From assembly GCF_905397395.1 (NCBI RefSeq), contig NZ_CAJPVH010000001.1, positions 186,001-250,000 of the forward strand: 64,000 nt of DNA, given 5' to 3'. How positions within the stretch are numbered: position 1 is the stretch's first letter; the number at the start of each line of letters is the position of its first letter. The translations under genes and the position numbers were made by a program. Below are positions 16,377 through 27,705 of this stretch, one piece after another. The notes under the pieces are model-generated. The model ran no database searches, had not been told where the DNA came from, and worked only from the letters and a program-made list of their open reading frames with translations. Source of the DNA: Cupriavidus campinensis. GTDB lineage: Bacteria > Pseudomonadota > Gammaproteobacteria > Burkholderiales > Burkholderiaceae.

Positions 16377-18611
16377 ATGATCTCCCGCCGCAAGTTCTTG
16401 CAGGCGAGCATGGGCACGGCTTTCTCCGCCGCCGCCCTGGCCGCCTTTCCGCCCAGCATCCGCCGCGCGCTGGCCATTCCGGCCAACAACGCCACCGGCA
16501 CCATCGCCGATGTGGAGCACGTGGTCATCCTGATGCAGGAAAACCGCTCGTTCGACCATTACTTCGGCACGCTCAGCGGCGTGCGCGGGTTTGGCGACCG
16601 CCTGACCATCCCCATGCCGAATGGCCGCAACGTCTGGCAGCAGGCGCGCACCAACGGCTCGCTGATCACGCCGTACCACCTGAACGGCAGCGCCAACAAC
16701 GCCCAGCGCACCGCGGGCACGCCGCACGCCTGGGCCGACAGCCAGGCCGCCTGGGACCACGGCCGCATGTCGCGCTGGCCGGTGGCCAAGACGGACACGT
16801 CGATGGGCTACTTCAAGGAACAGGAAATCCCGTTCCAGTTCGCGCTGGCCAATGCCTTCACGCTGTGCGATGCCTACCACTGCTCGATGCACACCGGCAC
16901 CGACGCCAACCGCGCCTTCCACATCTCCGGCACCAACGGCGCGATGCCGCTGAACCGGGCCTTCGTGAACAACGAGTGGGATGCCATCAACGGCGTGGCC
17001 GCCGACGCCAACATCGGCTACACGTGGAAGACCTACGCCGAGCGGCTCGAGGAAGCCGGCATCAACTGGATCAGCTACCAGAACATGCCCGACGAATGGG
17101 GCGACAACATGCTGGGCGCGTTCCAGACCTTCCGCCGCGCCAACCTGAACTCGGGCTTCCCGGTGTCCAGCGGCGGCTCGCCGGGCGCCCCGTACACCAA
17201 CACCGGGCAGGCCGTGCCGTACAAGGCTTACGACGCGGCCACCGACAACGCCGCCAATCCGCTCTACAAGGGCATCGCCAACACGCTGCCGGGCACCCAG
17301 CCGGAGCAGTACCTGGACGCCTTCAGGCAGGACATCGCCAATGGCAAGCTGCCGCAGGTCTCCTGGATCAACGCGCCGTCGATCTACTGCGAGCACCCGG
17401 GGCCGTCCACACCCGTGCAGGGCGCGTGGTTCCTCCAGGAAGTGCTGGACGCGCTGACCGCCAACCCGGAGGTGTGGAGCAAGACCGTGCTGCTGGTCAA
17501 CTTCGACGAGAACGATGGTTACTTCGACCACGTGCCGTCGCCGTCCGCGCCGTCGCGCAATGCCGACAGCTCGCTGGCCGGCAAGACCACGCTGGCCGAT
17601 GCCGACCTCGCCGCCGAGTACTACACGCAGTCCCCGCCGGACGGCAGCACCAGCCAGCCGCCCCGCGATGGCCGCGTGTTCGGCCCGGGACCGCGCGTGC
17701 CGATGTTCGTGATCTCGCCGTGGAGCCGGGGTGGCTGGGTCAACTCGCAGGTGTTCGACCACACCTCGGTGCTGCGCTTCCTGGAGACCCGTTTCGGCGT
17801 GCAGGAGCCCAATATCAGCCCGTTCCGCCGCGCGGTCTGCGGCGACCTGACCTCGGCGTTCAACTTCAAGACGCCGAACAGCGAGGCGCTGCCCACGCTG
17901 GCCGGCCGCGGCACGCGCGCGTCGGCAGACGCCCTGCGCGTCGCCCAGCAGGCGCTGCCGGCGGTGCCCGTGCCGTCGGACATCAACCTGCCGGAGCAGG
18001 CCACCGGCACGCGTCCGTCGCGCGCCCTGCCCTACGAGCTGCACGCCAGCGCGCGCGCCCACGTCAACGGCCAGGTGGAGATCCTGTTCGCCAACTCGGG
18101 CACGCAGGCGGCGGTGTTCCACGTGTACGACCGCAACGACCTGAACAGCATTCCGCGCCGCTACATGGTGGAGGCCGGCAAGAGTCTGTCCGATAGCTGG
18201 GGCACGTCGGCCGCCGCGCCGGGCCAGTACGACCTGTGGGTGCTCGGCCCGAACGGTTTCCATCGCCATTTCAAGGGCGATACCACCGTGCTGGGCGGCG
18301 CGCTGGGCGTGCCGGAGGTGCGCGTCTGCTACGACATCGCCAATGGCGACGTCTATGTCGATCTGATGAACACCGGCAAGGCGGCCTGCACCTTCCGGGT
18401 GGCGCCGCTGGCGTATCGCACGGACGGCCCGTGGGAAGCCACGGTGGCGGCCGGCGCCACGCAGACGCTGCACTGGTCGCTGAAGGACAGCGGGCAGTGG
18501 TACGACTTCGCGGTGACGACCCCCAGCGACACCGCGTACTACCGCCGCTTTGCCGGCCGCGTGGAAACCGGCCAGCACACCATCACCGACCCGGCGATGG
18601 GTACGGTGTAA
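16377..18611 (+). CDS. Phosphocholine-preferring phospholipase C, Tat-exported
   Basis: A 744-residue phospholipase C of the non-haemolytic PlcN/AcpA family, which cleaves phosphatidylcholine and related lipids outside the cytoplasm. The start MISRRKFLQ is a twin-arginine signal. The catalytic phosphoesterase domain begins with VEHVVILMQENRSFDHYFGT near residue 45 and continues with TGTDANRAFHISG, WINAPSIYCEHPGPS and FDENDGYFDHVPSP. Two C-terminal DUF756 repeats cover about residues 545-735. Tat export fits a folded, metal-binding enzyme. The gene follows the tiny lipoprotein closely. Confidence 0.94.
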   Translation: MISRRKFLQASMGTAFSAAALAAFPPSIRRALAIPANNATGTIADVEHVVILMQENRSFDHYFGTLSGVRGFGDRLTIPMPNGRNVWQQARTNGSLITPYHLNGSANNAQRTAGTPHAWADSQAAWDHGRMSRWPVAKTDTSMGYFKEQEIPFQFALANAFTLCDAYHCSMHTGTDANRAFHISGTNGAMPLNRAFVNNEWDAINGVAADANIGYTWKTYAERLEEAGINWISYQNMPDEWGDNMLGAFQTFRRANLNSGFPVSSGGSPGAPYTNTGQAVPYKAYDAATDNAANPLYKGIANTLPGTQPEQYLDAFRQDIANGKLPQVSWINAPSIYCEHPGPSTPVQGAWFLQEVLDALTANPEVWSKTVLLVNFDENDGYFDHVPSPSAPSRNADSSLAGKTTLADADLAAEYYTQSPPDGSTSQPPRDGRVFGPGPRVPMFVISPWSRGGWVNSQVFDHTSVLRFLETRFGVQEPNISPFRRAVCGDLTSAFNFKTPNSEALPTLAGRGTRASADALRVAQQALPAVPVPSDINLPEQATGTRPSRALPYELHASARAHVNGQVEILFANSGTQAAVFHVYDRNDLNSIPRRYMVEAGKSLSDSWGTSAAAPGQYDLWVLGPNGFHRHFKGDTTVLGGALGVPEVRVCYDIANGDVYVDLMNTGKAACTFRVAPLAYRTDGPWEATVAAGATQTLHWSLKDSGQWYDFAVTTPSDTAYYRRFAGRVETGQHTITDPAMGTV

Positions 18612-18656
18612 GCACGGTCTAAGCCCGTTTGTAAGCCCGCTGTCATCCGCACCAGC

Positions 18657-18704
18657 CATGCGGGGCGCTGTAAAAAGCGCTCCAAACATCACACGCCCCG
18701 CATG
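18657..18704 (+). repeat. Inverted repeat downstream of phospholipase C
   Basis: CATGCGGGGCG (18657-18667) and CGCCCCGCATG (18694-18704) are perfect 11-base arms around a 26-base loop, 46 bases after the phospholipase stop. There is no U-tract, so it may be a 3' stabilising stem or a weak terminator. The rest of the 18612-18945 gap contains two copies of ATCCCGGGTG but no gene that I can support. Confidence 0.55.
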
Positions 18705-18945
18705 CGCGACCCCGACCTCCCGCAGGTCCTAGCACTTCCCCTTGCCCCTTATCGGTGGCAGAAAACCTGGCAATGTTGACTTATCATCACGCCCGGCGTA
18801 GCGGGGGAATCCCGGGTGCATCCCGGGTGAATCCACCCCGCGAGCGCCACGGCCGTTTGGTCTCGGCCTCTTTTCCATTCGATACATAACAGGCTCCGGA
18901 CCGGCGACTCGCACGCCGGCGACGCGCCATTCCCAGGGGAATCCG

Positions 18946-20166
<1,221 letters not shown>

Positions 20167-20257
20167 CGGTGAACTGACGGGCCACCGCCCGCCCCCGGCC
20201 ACGGCAGCCCACGCCGCCGTGGCCGCAAGACACTACCCACCGTCCATCCCAATCCCC

Positions 20258-21337
20258 ATGCCACGCATCTGCCTGAACATGATCGTCAAGAACGAGGCGC
20301 CGGTGATCGCGCGCTGCCTCGCGTCCGTGCGCCCATGGATCGATAGCTGGCTGATCGTCGATACCGGCTCCACCGATGGCACGCAGCAGCGCATTGCCGC
20401 GTGCATGGCGGGCCTGCCGGGCGCGGTGCACGAGCGGCCCTGGCAGGACTTCGCCCACAACCGCAACGAGGCGCTCACCCTGGCCCGGGCGCAGTGCCAG
20501 CCGGACGACTACATCCTGTTCATCGATGCCGACGAAACGCTGGGCGTGCCGGACGGCTTCCGCTGGCCGGCGCTCGGCACCGATGGCTATCGGCTGCGCT
20601 GCGAGCTGAGCGGCTGGCAGTACCAGCGCAACGCGCTGGTGCGGGCGGGGGTGCCATGGCGCTGGGAGGGCGTGATCCACGAATACCTGACCTGCGATAC
20701 CCCGGCGGTCTGGGACGACCTGCAGGGCCCGGCCATCGTGGTCTCGCGCGACGGCGCGCGGGCCCGCGACCCGAACACCTATCTGCGCGACATCGAGGTA
20801 CTGGAGCGCGCCGTGGCCGACGCCCCGGACAACACGCGCTACCGTTTCTACCTCGCCCAAAGCTGCCGGGACGCTGGTCGGCCGGCGGACGCCCTGCGCC
20901 ACTATCGCGCGCGGGCCGCCATGGGGGGATGGGACGAGGAGCAGTGGTTCGCCACCTACCAGTGCGCGGCGATGCTCGCGCTGGACGGCGCGCCGGCCGA
21001 GACGGTGACCGCGGCCTACCTGGCCGCCTATCAGGCCCGCCCCACCCGCGCCGAGCCGCTGTGCGACCTGGCCCGCTGGCACCGCCAGCGCGGGGAATAC
21101 GCGCTCGGGCACCTCTACGCCCAGCAGGCGGCGGCGATGCCGCTCCCCGCCGACGCGCTGTTCGTCGATACCTCGGTCTACCGCTGGCGTGCGCTGGACG
21201 AGCTGACGGTCTGCGCCTACTACATCGGCGCCCAGGAACAAGGCCGCGCCGCGCTGATCCGGCTGCTCGCCGAAGGGGCGTTTCCGGAGTCGGAGCGCGC
21301 GCGGATCGAGGCGAACCGGCCCTATTACGGGCTGTAA
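20258..21337 (+). CDS. Family 2 glycosyltransferase with TPR-like C-terminus
   Basis: A 359-residue cytoplasmic GT-A glycosyltransferase. The start MPRICLNMIVKNEAPVIARC and VDTGSTDGT are the nucleotide-sugar-binding signature of the SunS-like GT2 group, and FIDADETL holds the DxD metal motif near residue 90. Residues about 190-330 are helical repeats (TPR-like) that in this group often hold peptide acceptors. The ATG at 20258 is selected because this motif starts the domain. Its position right after the collagen-like gene suggests that gene's product as the acceptor; this is inference. Confidence 0.87.
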   Translation: MPRICLNMIVKNEAPVIARCLASVRPWIDSWLIVDTGSTDGTQQRIAACMAGLPGAVHERPWQDFAHNRNEALTLARAQCQPDDYILFIDADETLGVPDGFRWPALGTDGYRLRCELSGWQYQRNALVRAGVPWRWEGVIHEYLTCDTPAVWDDLQGPAIVVSRDGARARDPNTYLRDIEVLERAVADAPDNTRYRFYLAQSCRDAGRPADALRHYRARAAMGGWDEEQWFATYQCAAMLALDGAPAETVTAAYLAAYQARPTRAEPLCDLARWHRQRGEYALGHLYAQQAAAMPLPADALFVDTSVYRWRALDELTVCAYYIGAQEQGRAALIRLLAEGAFPESERARIEANRPYYGL

Positions 21338-21349
21338 TCGCCGTCCCGC

Positions 21350-22321
21350 CTACCCCAGCAGCCGCCGCAGCTGCACCGCCACGTCCTCGGCGGCGGACAC
21401 CGGCAGCAGCGGCACGCCAATGCCATGGTGCCAGTCGAACAGCGCCTGGCTGTGCTGGCTGGCGAAGCTGCCGATCTGGTCGCGCAGCGCGGCGCGGCCG
21501 AAGCCCAGTTCCACCTGCAGCTCGCCGTCGCTGACCACGAGGTGGCCGGAATCGGGCAACTCCAGCAGGAAGGGGTCGTAGACCAGCACCGACAGCACGT
21601 CGTTGCGGCTGCGCAGCGCCAGCATCAGCCGGCGCGTGCGGTCGTCGGCGCCATCGAAGTCGCTGATGACGATGACCAGATGGTCGTGCCCGGCCAGCCG
21701 CACCGCGCGCTCCAGCGCCGCGTTGAACTGGCCGGCGCCGCGCCGGGCTTCGGCCTCGGCATGCAGGCGGCGGTTATGGGCGACGAGGTCGCCCAGCAGG
21801 TGCAGCACGGCGTCCCGGCTGCGGCGCGGCGCGCTGGCGGTCAGGTTGGTATCGCCGAACAGGATGCCGCCGACGCGATCCCCATCGGCCACGATGCGCC
21901 ACGCGGCCAGTGCGGCCACTTCTGCCGCCACGACCGATTTCATCGCCCGCCGGCTGCCGAAGAACATGTTCATGCGCTGGTCCACCACCAGCAGCACCGG
22001 GCGCTCCTTCTCCTCGGCATAGACGCGCACGTGCGGCTTGCCGGTGCGCGCCGTCACGCGCCAGTCCATTGTCCGCACGTCATCACCGGGCAGGTAGCCG
22101 CGCACCTCCTCGAAGGCCAGCCCCCGCCCGCGCACCCGCGAGCCGTGGCGGCCGGACAGCAGGCTGTGCACCGGCTGGCGCGTGCGGAAATGGAAGTCGC
22201 GGGCGGTGGCCTCCAGCGCGGCCAGCGCGTTCATGTCGACATTGACGCCCGGCGTGGCGGTCGAGGGTGCTGGCCCGGCGCCGGTGGCGGCCCGGTCGCG
22301 GGCGGCGAAATCGCGCGGCAT
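21350..22321 (-). CDS. DUF58 domain protein (MoxR-partner VWA-like)
   Basis: A 323-residue DUF58 protein that works with MoxR ATPases. The hallmark HGSRVRGRGLAFEEVRGY lies near residue 60, followed by GDDVRTMDWRVTARTGKPHV and the strand ERPVLLVVDQRMNM. Here the VWA metal motif DxSxS is replaced by DQRMN, as in many DUF58 members. It lies 13 bases after moxR and is the last gene of the nine-gene minus-strand cluster. It is convergent with the glycosyltransferase gene, with only 12 bases between the stops. It should be cytoplasmic and peripheral, as no clear membrane segment is visible. Confidence 0.9.
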   Translation of the reverse strand: MPRDFAARDRAATGAGPAPSTATPGVNVDMNALAALEATARDFHFRTRQPVHSLLSGRHGSRVRGRGLAFEEVRGYLPGDDVRTMDWRVTARTGKPHVRVYAEEKERPVLLVVDQRMNMFFGSRRAMKSVVAAEVAALAAWRIVADGDRVGGILFGDTNLTASAPRRSRDAVLHLLGDLVAHNRRLHAEAEARRGAGQFNAALERAVRLAGHDHLVIVISDFDGADDRTRRLMLALRSRNDVLSVLVYDPFLLELPDSGHLVVSDGELQVELGFGRAALRDQIGSFASQHSQALFDWHHGIGVPLLPVSAAEDVAVQLRRLLG

Positions 22322-22334
22322 GGCGGCGAAGCTG

Positions 22335-23314
<980 letters not shown>

Positions 23315-23318
<4 letters not shown>

Positions 23319-25879
23319 CGGCCGCCTCCGGTGAACCAGCGGTAGTAGGGATTGTCGGGGTCGGCCTGGATCGCCTCCGTGATGTGGTGGCTCCAGGCTT
23401 GCCGGTTGCCCTCGTAGGCATCGAGGCCGGCAGCGTAGAAGGTCTGGAGGTTGTCACGCTCCCGGCGGATGGCCTGTTGCAGGCTATCGTCGGCGCCGGT
23501 GAGCGGCGGGTCCGATTGCAGCGCCAGTAGCTCGCGCAGCACCGGCACGAACGCCTTCTGGCGCACCCAGCCGGTGTACTCGATGCGCGGGCGGTCATCG
23601 GTCACGGCGGGCGCGTCACCGGCAAACCAGTCGAGGCCATCGCGGTCGGTGATGTAGGTGGCCAGCAGTGCCGCCGGCGAGGCCACGCCCACGGCGCGCA
23701 GCGCGCTGGCGACCTCGGGCTGCTGGAAGCGGGCGGCGATCGTCGGCACATCGAGCGCCAGCGGCTCGGCCGAGCCCACCAGCAGCATCTCGTGGAGTTC
23801 GGTGGTCCAGAGCGAGGCATGCGGGAAGACGTCGAGGAAGCTGCGCACCAGCGAGCGGGTGTCATCGCGATTCTGGGTCGGCAGCGGCAGCCACTGGGCG
23901 ACGATGCCGCCCGGCTGCAGGCGGCTGGCGGCCAGTTGGTAGAACTCGCGCGAATACAGGTTGACCACGCCGCTGGCGGACGGCGGCGGCGGCTCCAGCG
24001 TGACGAGGTCGTAGCGCTGGGTGCCCTGGAGCAGCTCGCGGCGGCCGTCGCGCAGGCGGATGTCGATGCGCTTGTCGTGGCTGGCGTCGAAATTGCCCTG
24101 GAAGCTTGGCGCGGCGCGCACCACGGCGGGCAGCAGTTCCGCCACCACGCGGTGTTCGAGGCCCGGGTACTGGAGCAGCGCGCCGGCCGTGATGCCGGTG
24201 CCGAGTCCGATCACCAGCGCCGAGCGCGGCGTGCCGTTGTGGACGATCAGCGGCAACAGCGCCTGCAGGCGCATGTAGCGCAGCGACGTCATGGTATCGC
24301 CCGAATTCGACACCCCTTGGATATAGAGCCGGCGGAAGCTCTGGGTGCCCTTGGACTGCTCGACCACGGCCACCGTGGCGCCCCGGCTTTCCTCGTAGAA
24401 CACCAGCTCGCCGCCGCGCGCCTGTGCCAGCAGGCGGGCCAGACGATCTGCGGGCGTGGCCACGGCCACCATCAGCGTGACCACGGCCAGCAGCGGAATC
24501 GCCACGCGGGCACGGCGCGTGACGCCATCGCCGAAGACCATCGCCAGCACAGCCACCAGCGCACTGGCGGCGGCGAGCACGCCCAGCGTATGCACCACAC
24601 CAATCCACGGCACCAGCACCACGCCCGCCAGCACCGATCCGGCGATGCCGCCCAGCGTGTTGAGCGCCAGCACGGCGCCCAGCCCCGACCCGACCCGCGC
24701 CGGATCGACCGACAGCCGCACCGCGTACGGAAATGCCGCGCCCAGCAGCACGGTGGGCACGAAGACGATGCACAGCGCCGCCACGGTAAAGCGTGCGCTG
24801 GAGGCGGCGAGCAGGTTGCCCGTGCCCTCCAGCACGCGTGCATAGGCGGCGGATTGCAGGGCCGGCAGCCATTCCCCGAGCCACGCGAATTCGACCAGCG
24901 CCACCAGCCCCGCCCCGACCACCAGCAGCGCGAAGGCGCTCCACGGGTCGCGCGAACGGTCCACGCGCCGCGCCACCAGCGCGCTGCCGAGCACCAGCCC
25001 GGCGAGATAGGTGGCCAGCACCACCGCGAAGGCAAACGCCCGCGTACTCAGGAACTGGACGATGGCCTGCGACCAGACCACTTCGTAGCCCAGCGCGATG
25101 CCGCCCGCCACGGCGTAGAGCCCCAGCGCCAGCCGCCGCTGCGCGGGGACCGGGGTGGGTGCGGTGGATGGCGAAGGAGAGGCAACAGCGACAGTCGGCA
25201 CCCGCCGGCTCTGCCAGAGCGCCCCGGCACCGGCCAGCAGGTTCAGCCCTGCCGCCGTGCAGGCGCTGCCGAACACGCCGAGCAGCGGAATGGCGACGAA
25301 GGCCGCCAGCAGCGTGCCGGCAATCGCCCCGGCGGTATTGGCGGCATACAGCCGCCCGCCATGGGCGCCAAGTTCTCCGGAAGGACGGATCGCGCGCAGC
25401 AGCACGGGCATGGTGCCGCCCATGGCCACGGCCGGGAGAGCCACCAGCAGCACGGGCAAGGCCCACGCCACGATCCCGGCGCGGGTTTCCAGCCACGCGA
25501 ACGGCGCCGCCGCGTGGGCCAGCGCCACTGTGGCGCCCAGCGCCAGCACGGCAATCGCGCATTCCAGCCACAGGTAGAGCCGCCAGGGCGAGGCAGCGCG
25601 GTCGGCCCATCGCCCGATGGTCCAGCCGCCCAGCGCCAGCCCGGCGAAGAACGCGCTGACGCCAACGGTGACGGCGTGCACATCCACGCCGAGCACCAGC
25701 GAAAGCTGCTTGACCCACAGGACCTGATAGACCAGCCCGGCCGCGCCGGACAGGACCAGCAGCGCGGCGGGCACCCGCCAGGCCGTGCCGGCGCGCACCG
25801 CCGCCTGGGCGGCGGTGCGCGTGCCACGACTCTGGCGCGCGCCCATGGCGGGTTCCAGCTTCCGGTCTGCCGCCGTCAC
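23315..25879 (-). CDS. Polytopic membrane protein with spermidine-synthase-like domain
   Basis: An 854-residue fusion. Residues about 25-490 hold roughly 13 hydrophobic segments resembling an MFS-like carrier. Residues about 520-760 form a spermidine-synthase-type Rossmann domain with LVIGLGTGITAGALLQYPGL. The usual catalytic acidic motif is altered to LEPPPPSAS before NLYSREFYQLAA, so aminopropyl transfer is doubtful. The last 70 residues look like one TPR pair. The GTG start overlaps the sulfatase stop (GTGA) and its stop overlaps the moxR start. A role in transferring a group to a lipid or glycan, or in transport, is possible but unproven. Confidence 0.85.
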
Positions 25880-27705
25880 TTCTTCTGCGGTTGGGCGGAC
25901 TGCGCCTTGGCCATCTGCTCGGCCACCTTGCGTTTCACGCTTGCCTCGGCCTGGTCAATCGTGAAGCTGGCCGGCAACTGGCTGGGCGGATAGTCGACAA
26001 AGGTCTGCAGGAACTGGATGGCCCGCCGGTTACCCTCGATGAACAGGTACGGGTTCTCGGTCTCGAGCTGGTGGTAAAGGTTGGTCGGCCCGGTGTCCGC
26101 GCGCTCGTAGGGGTCCATGCGCAGGTTGAAGTACTTTGGCGCGCGCAGGCAGGTGAACGGCTCCTTCCAGACCTCGAAACCGCCCCGCGCCCGCTGCTCG
26201 CAGAACACCACCTTCCACGCCGTGGGCTGGGTGGCGCCCTGCGTGAGCACGTCGTAGCGCATGGCCACGAGTTCGGCGTCGTCGTTGAAGTAGAAGAACT
26301 CGTTGCGCGCGCTCTTATCGGTCTGGCCGGTCAGCATCGGCAACTGGTTGTAGCCGTCCAGGTGCACCTTGGCGCTCTTGCCGCCCAGCGTAGTGCCCTT
26401 GACCAGCCGATCCTTCACATCACCATCACCGGCGGCGGCCAGCAGCGTGGGGAACCAGTCGAGCCCGGACATCAGCCCGTTGGAAACCGTGCCCGGCTGG
26501 ATTTTCCCCGGCCAGCGGATCATCGCCGGGACCCGGTAGGCGCCTTCCCAGTTCGAATCCTTCTCGCTGCGGAACGGCGTATTGGCGGCGTCCGGCCAGG
26601 TGAAGAAGTTCGGCCCGTTGTCCGTGGTGTAGACCACGATGGTGTTGTTGGTGATGCCGGCGTCATCGATCGACTTGAGCAGCTTGCCCACGTTCTGATC
26701 CATCTCCCACATGCCGTCCGCGTACTCGTGGCCGCCGCCCAGCCCGGCCTTGCCGCGGTACTCGGGGCGCACGTGCGTGAACAGGTGCATGCGAGTGAAG
26801 TTCATCCACAGGAAGAACGGCTTGTCCCCCTGCGCCTGCTTCTGGATGTACTGGATCGCCGCGCCGGTGGTTTCGTCGTCGATGGTTTCCATGCGCTTGC
26901 GGTTCAGTGGCCCGGTGTCCTCGATCTTGCCGTCCGCCGTGCTGTGGATCACGCCGCGCGGGTTGTAGTACTTGAGGAAGTCGGGGTTGTCCTTGGGCCA
27001 GTACGGGCGCTCGGGCTCTTCCTCGGCGTTCAGGTGGTACAGGTTGCCGAAGAACTCGTCGAAGCCGTGCTTGGTGGGCAGGAAGCGGTCCTGGTCGCCC
27101 AGGTGGTTCTTGCCGAACTGTGCGGTGTTGTAGCCCAGCGGCTTGAGGGCCTGGGCGATGGTGATGTCGCGGTCCTGCAGGCCCACCGGCGCGCCGGGCA
27201 GGCCCACCTTGGAGAGGCCGGTGCGGAACACGGTCTGCCCGGTGATGAAGGTGGACCGGCCCGCCGTGCAGCTGTTCTCGGCGTAGTAGTCGGTCAGCAT
27301 CATCCCTTCCTTGGCGATGCGGTCGATGTTCGGCGTCTTGTAGCCGACCACGCCGTGGCTGAACGCGCTGACGTTGCCGAGGCCGACGTCGTCGCCAAAG
27401 ATCACGACGATGTTGGGCTTGCCGCCGCGCGCGCCAGCCGGCGCGGCGGCCACTGGCGAGGCGCCCTGCGCCGGGGCTGTGGCCGGGACAGGGGTGGTGG
27501 GGGCAGGTGTCGTCGATGTCACGGGCGGTGGCGCAGCCGGGGCCGGGGCCTGAGCAGCCGGGGCGGCCGGGGCCTGCGTCTCGGCAGGCTTGTTCTCATC
27601 GGCCCGCTTGCAGCCCGCTAGCGCGAGCGCCGCGACGACGGCCGTGGCCGCGAGTTGCCAGCGGCGCGCCGTGGCCCGCTGCGAGGGAAGTCCTTTCGCG
27701 TTCAT
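25876..27705 (-). CDS. Formylglycine-dependent sulfatase, predicted lipoprotein
   Basis: A 609-residue type I sulfatase. The signal ends in lipobox ALAGC (Cys about 32) and is followed by a Pro/Ala-rich linker to about residue 105. The catalytic domain starts NIVVIFGDDVGLGN, with the metal Asp pair. The active-site motif is SCTAGRSTFITG: a CxAxR core whose Cys would be oxidised to formylglycine by the enzyme encoded just upstream. HLGDQDRFLPTKHGFDEFFG and YTTDNGPNFF follow. The start overlaps the FGE gene stop (ATGA). The enzyme should sit on the periplasmic side. Its sulfate or phosphonate ester substrate is not readable. Confidence 0.93.
   Translation of the reverse strand: MNAKGLPSQRATARRWQLAATAVVAALALAGCKRADENKPAETQAPAAPAAQAPAPAAPPPVTSTTPAPTTPVPATAPAQGASPVAAAPAGARGGKPNIVVIFGDDVGLGNVSAFSHGVVGYKTPNIDRIAKEGMMLTDYYAENSCTAGRSTFITGQTVFRTGLSKVGLPGAPVGLQDRDITIAQALKPLGYNTAQFGKNHLGDQDRFLPTKHGFDEFFGNLYHLNAEEEPERPYWPKDNPDFLKYYNPRGVIHSTADGKIEDTGPLNRKRMETIDDETTGAAIQYIQKQAQGDKPFFLWMNFTRMHLFTHVRPEYRGKAGLGGGHEYADGMWEMDQNVGKLLKSIDDAGITNNTIVVYTTDNGPNFFTWPDAANTPFRSEKDSNWEGAYRVPAMIRWPGKIQPGTVSNGLMSGLDWFPTLLAAAGDGDVKDRLVKGTTLGGKSAKVHLDGYNQLPMLTGQTDKSARNEFFYFNDDAELVAMRYDVLTQGATQPTAWKVVFCEQRARGGFEVWKEPFTCLRAPKYFNLRMDPYERADTGPTNLYHQLETENPYLFIEGNRRAIQFLQTFVDYPPSQLPASFTIDQAEASVKRKVAEQMAKAQSAQPQKK

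Noticed and set aside
16098..18692. 864-codon minus-strand frame opposite the phospholipase C gene
   Set aside because: The plus-strand frame has clear catalytic motifs and a Tat signal; the antisense frame is low-complexity Gly/Arg/Val with none.
23792..25993. 733-codon plus-strand frame
   Set aside because: Shadow of the spermidine-synthase-like gene; Gln/His/Arg-rich and without motifs.
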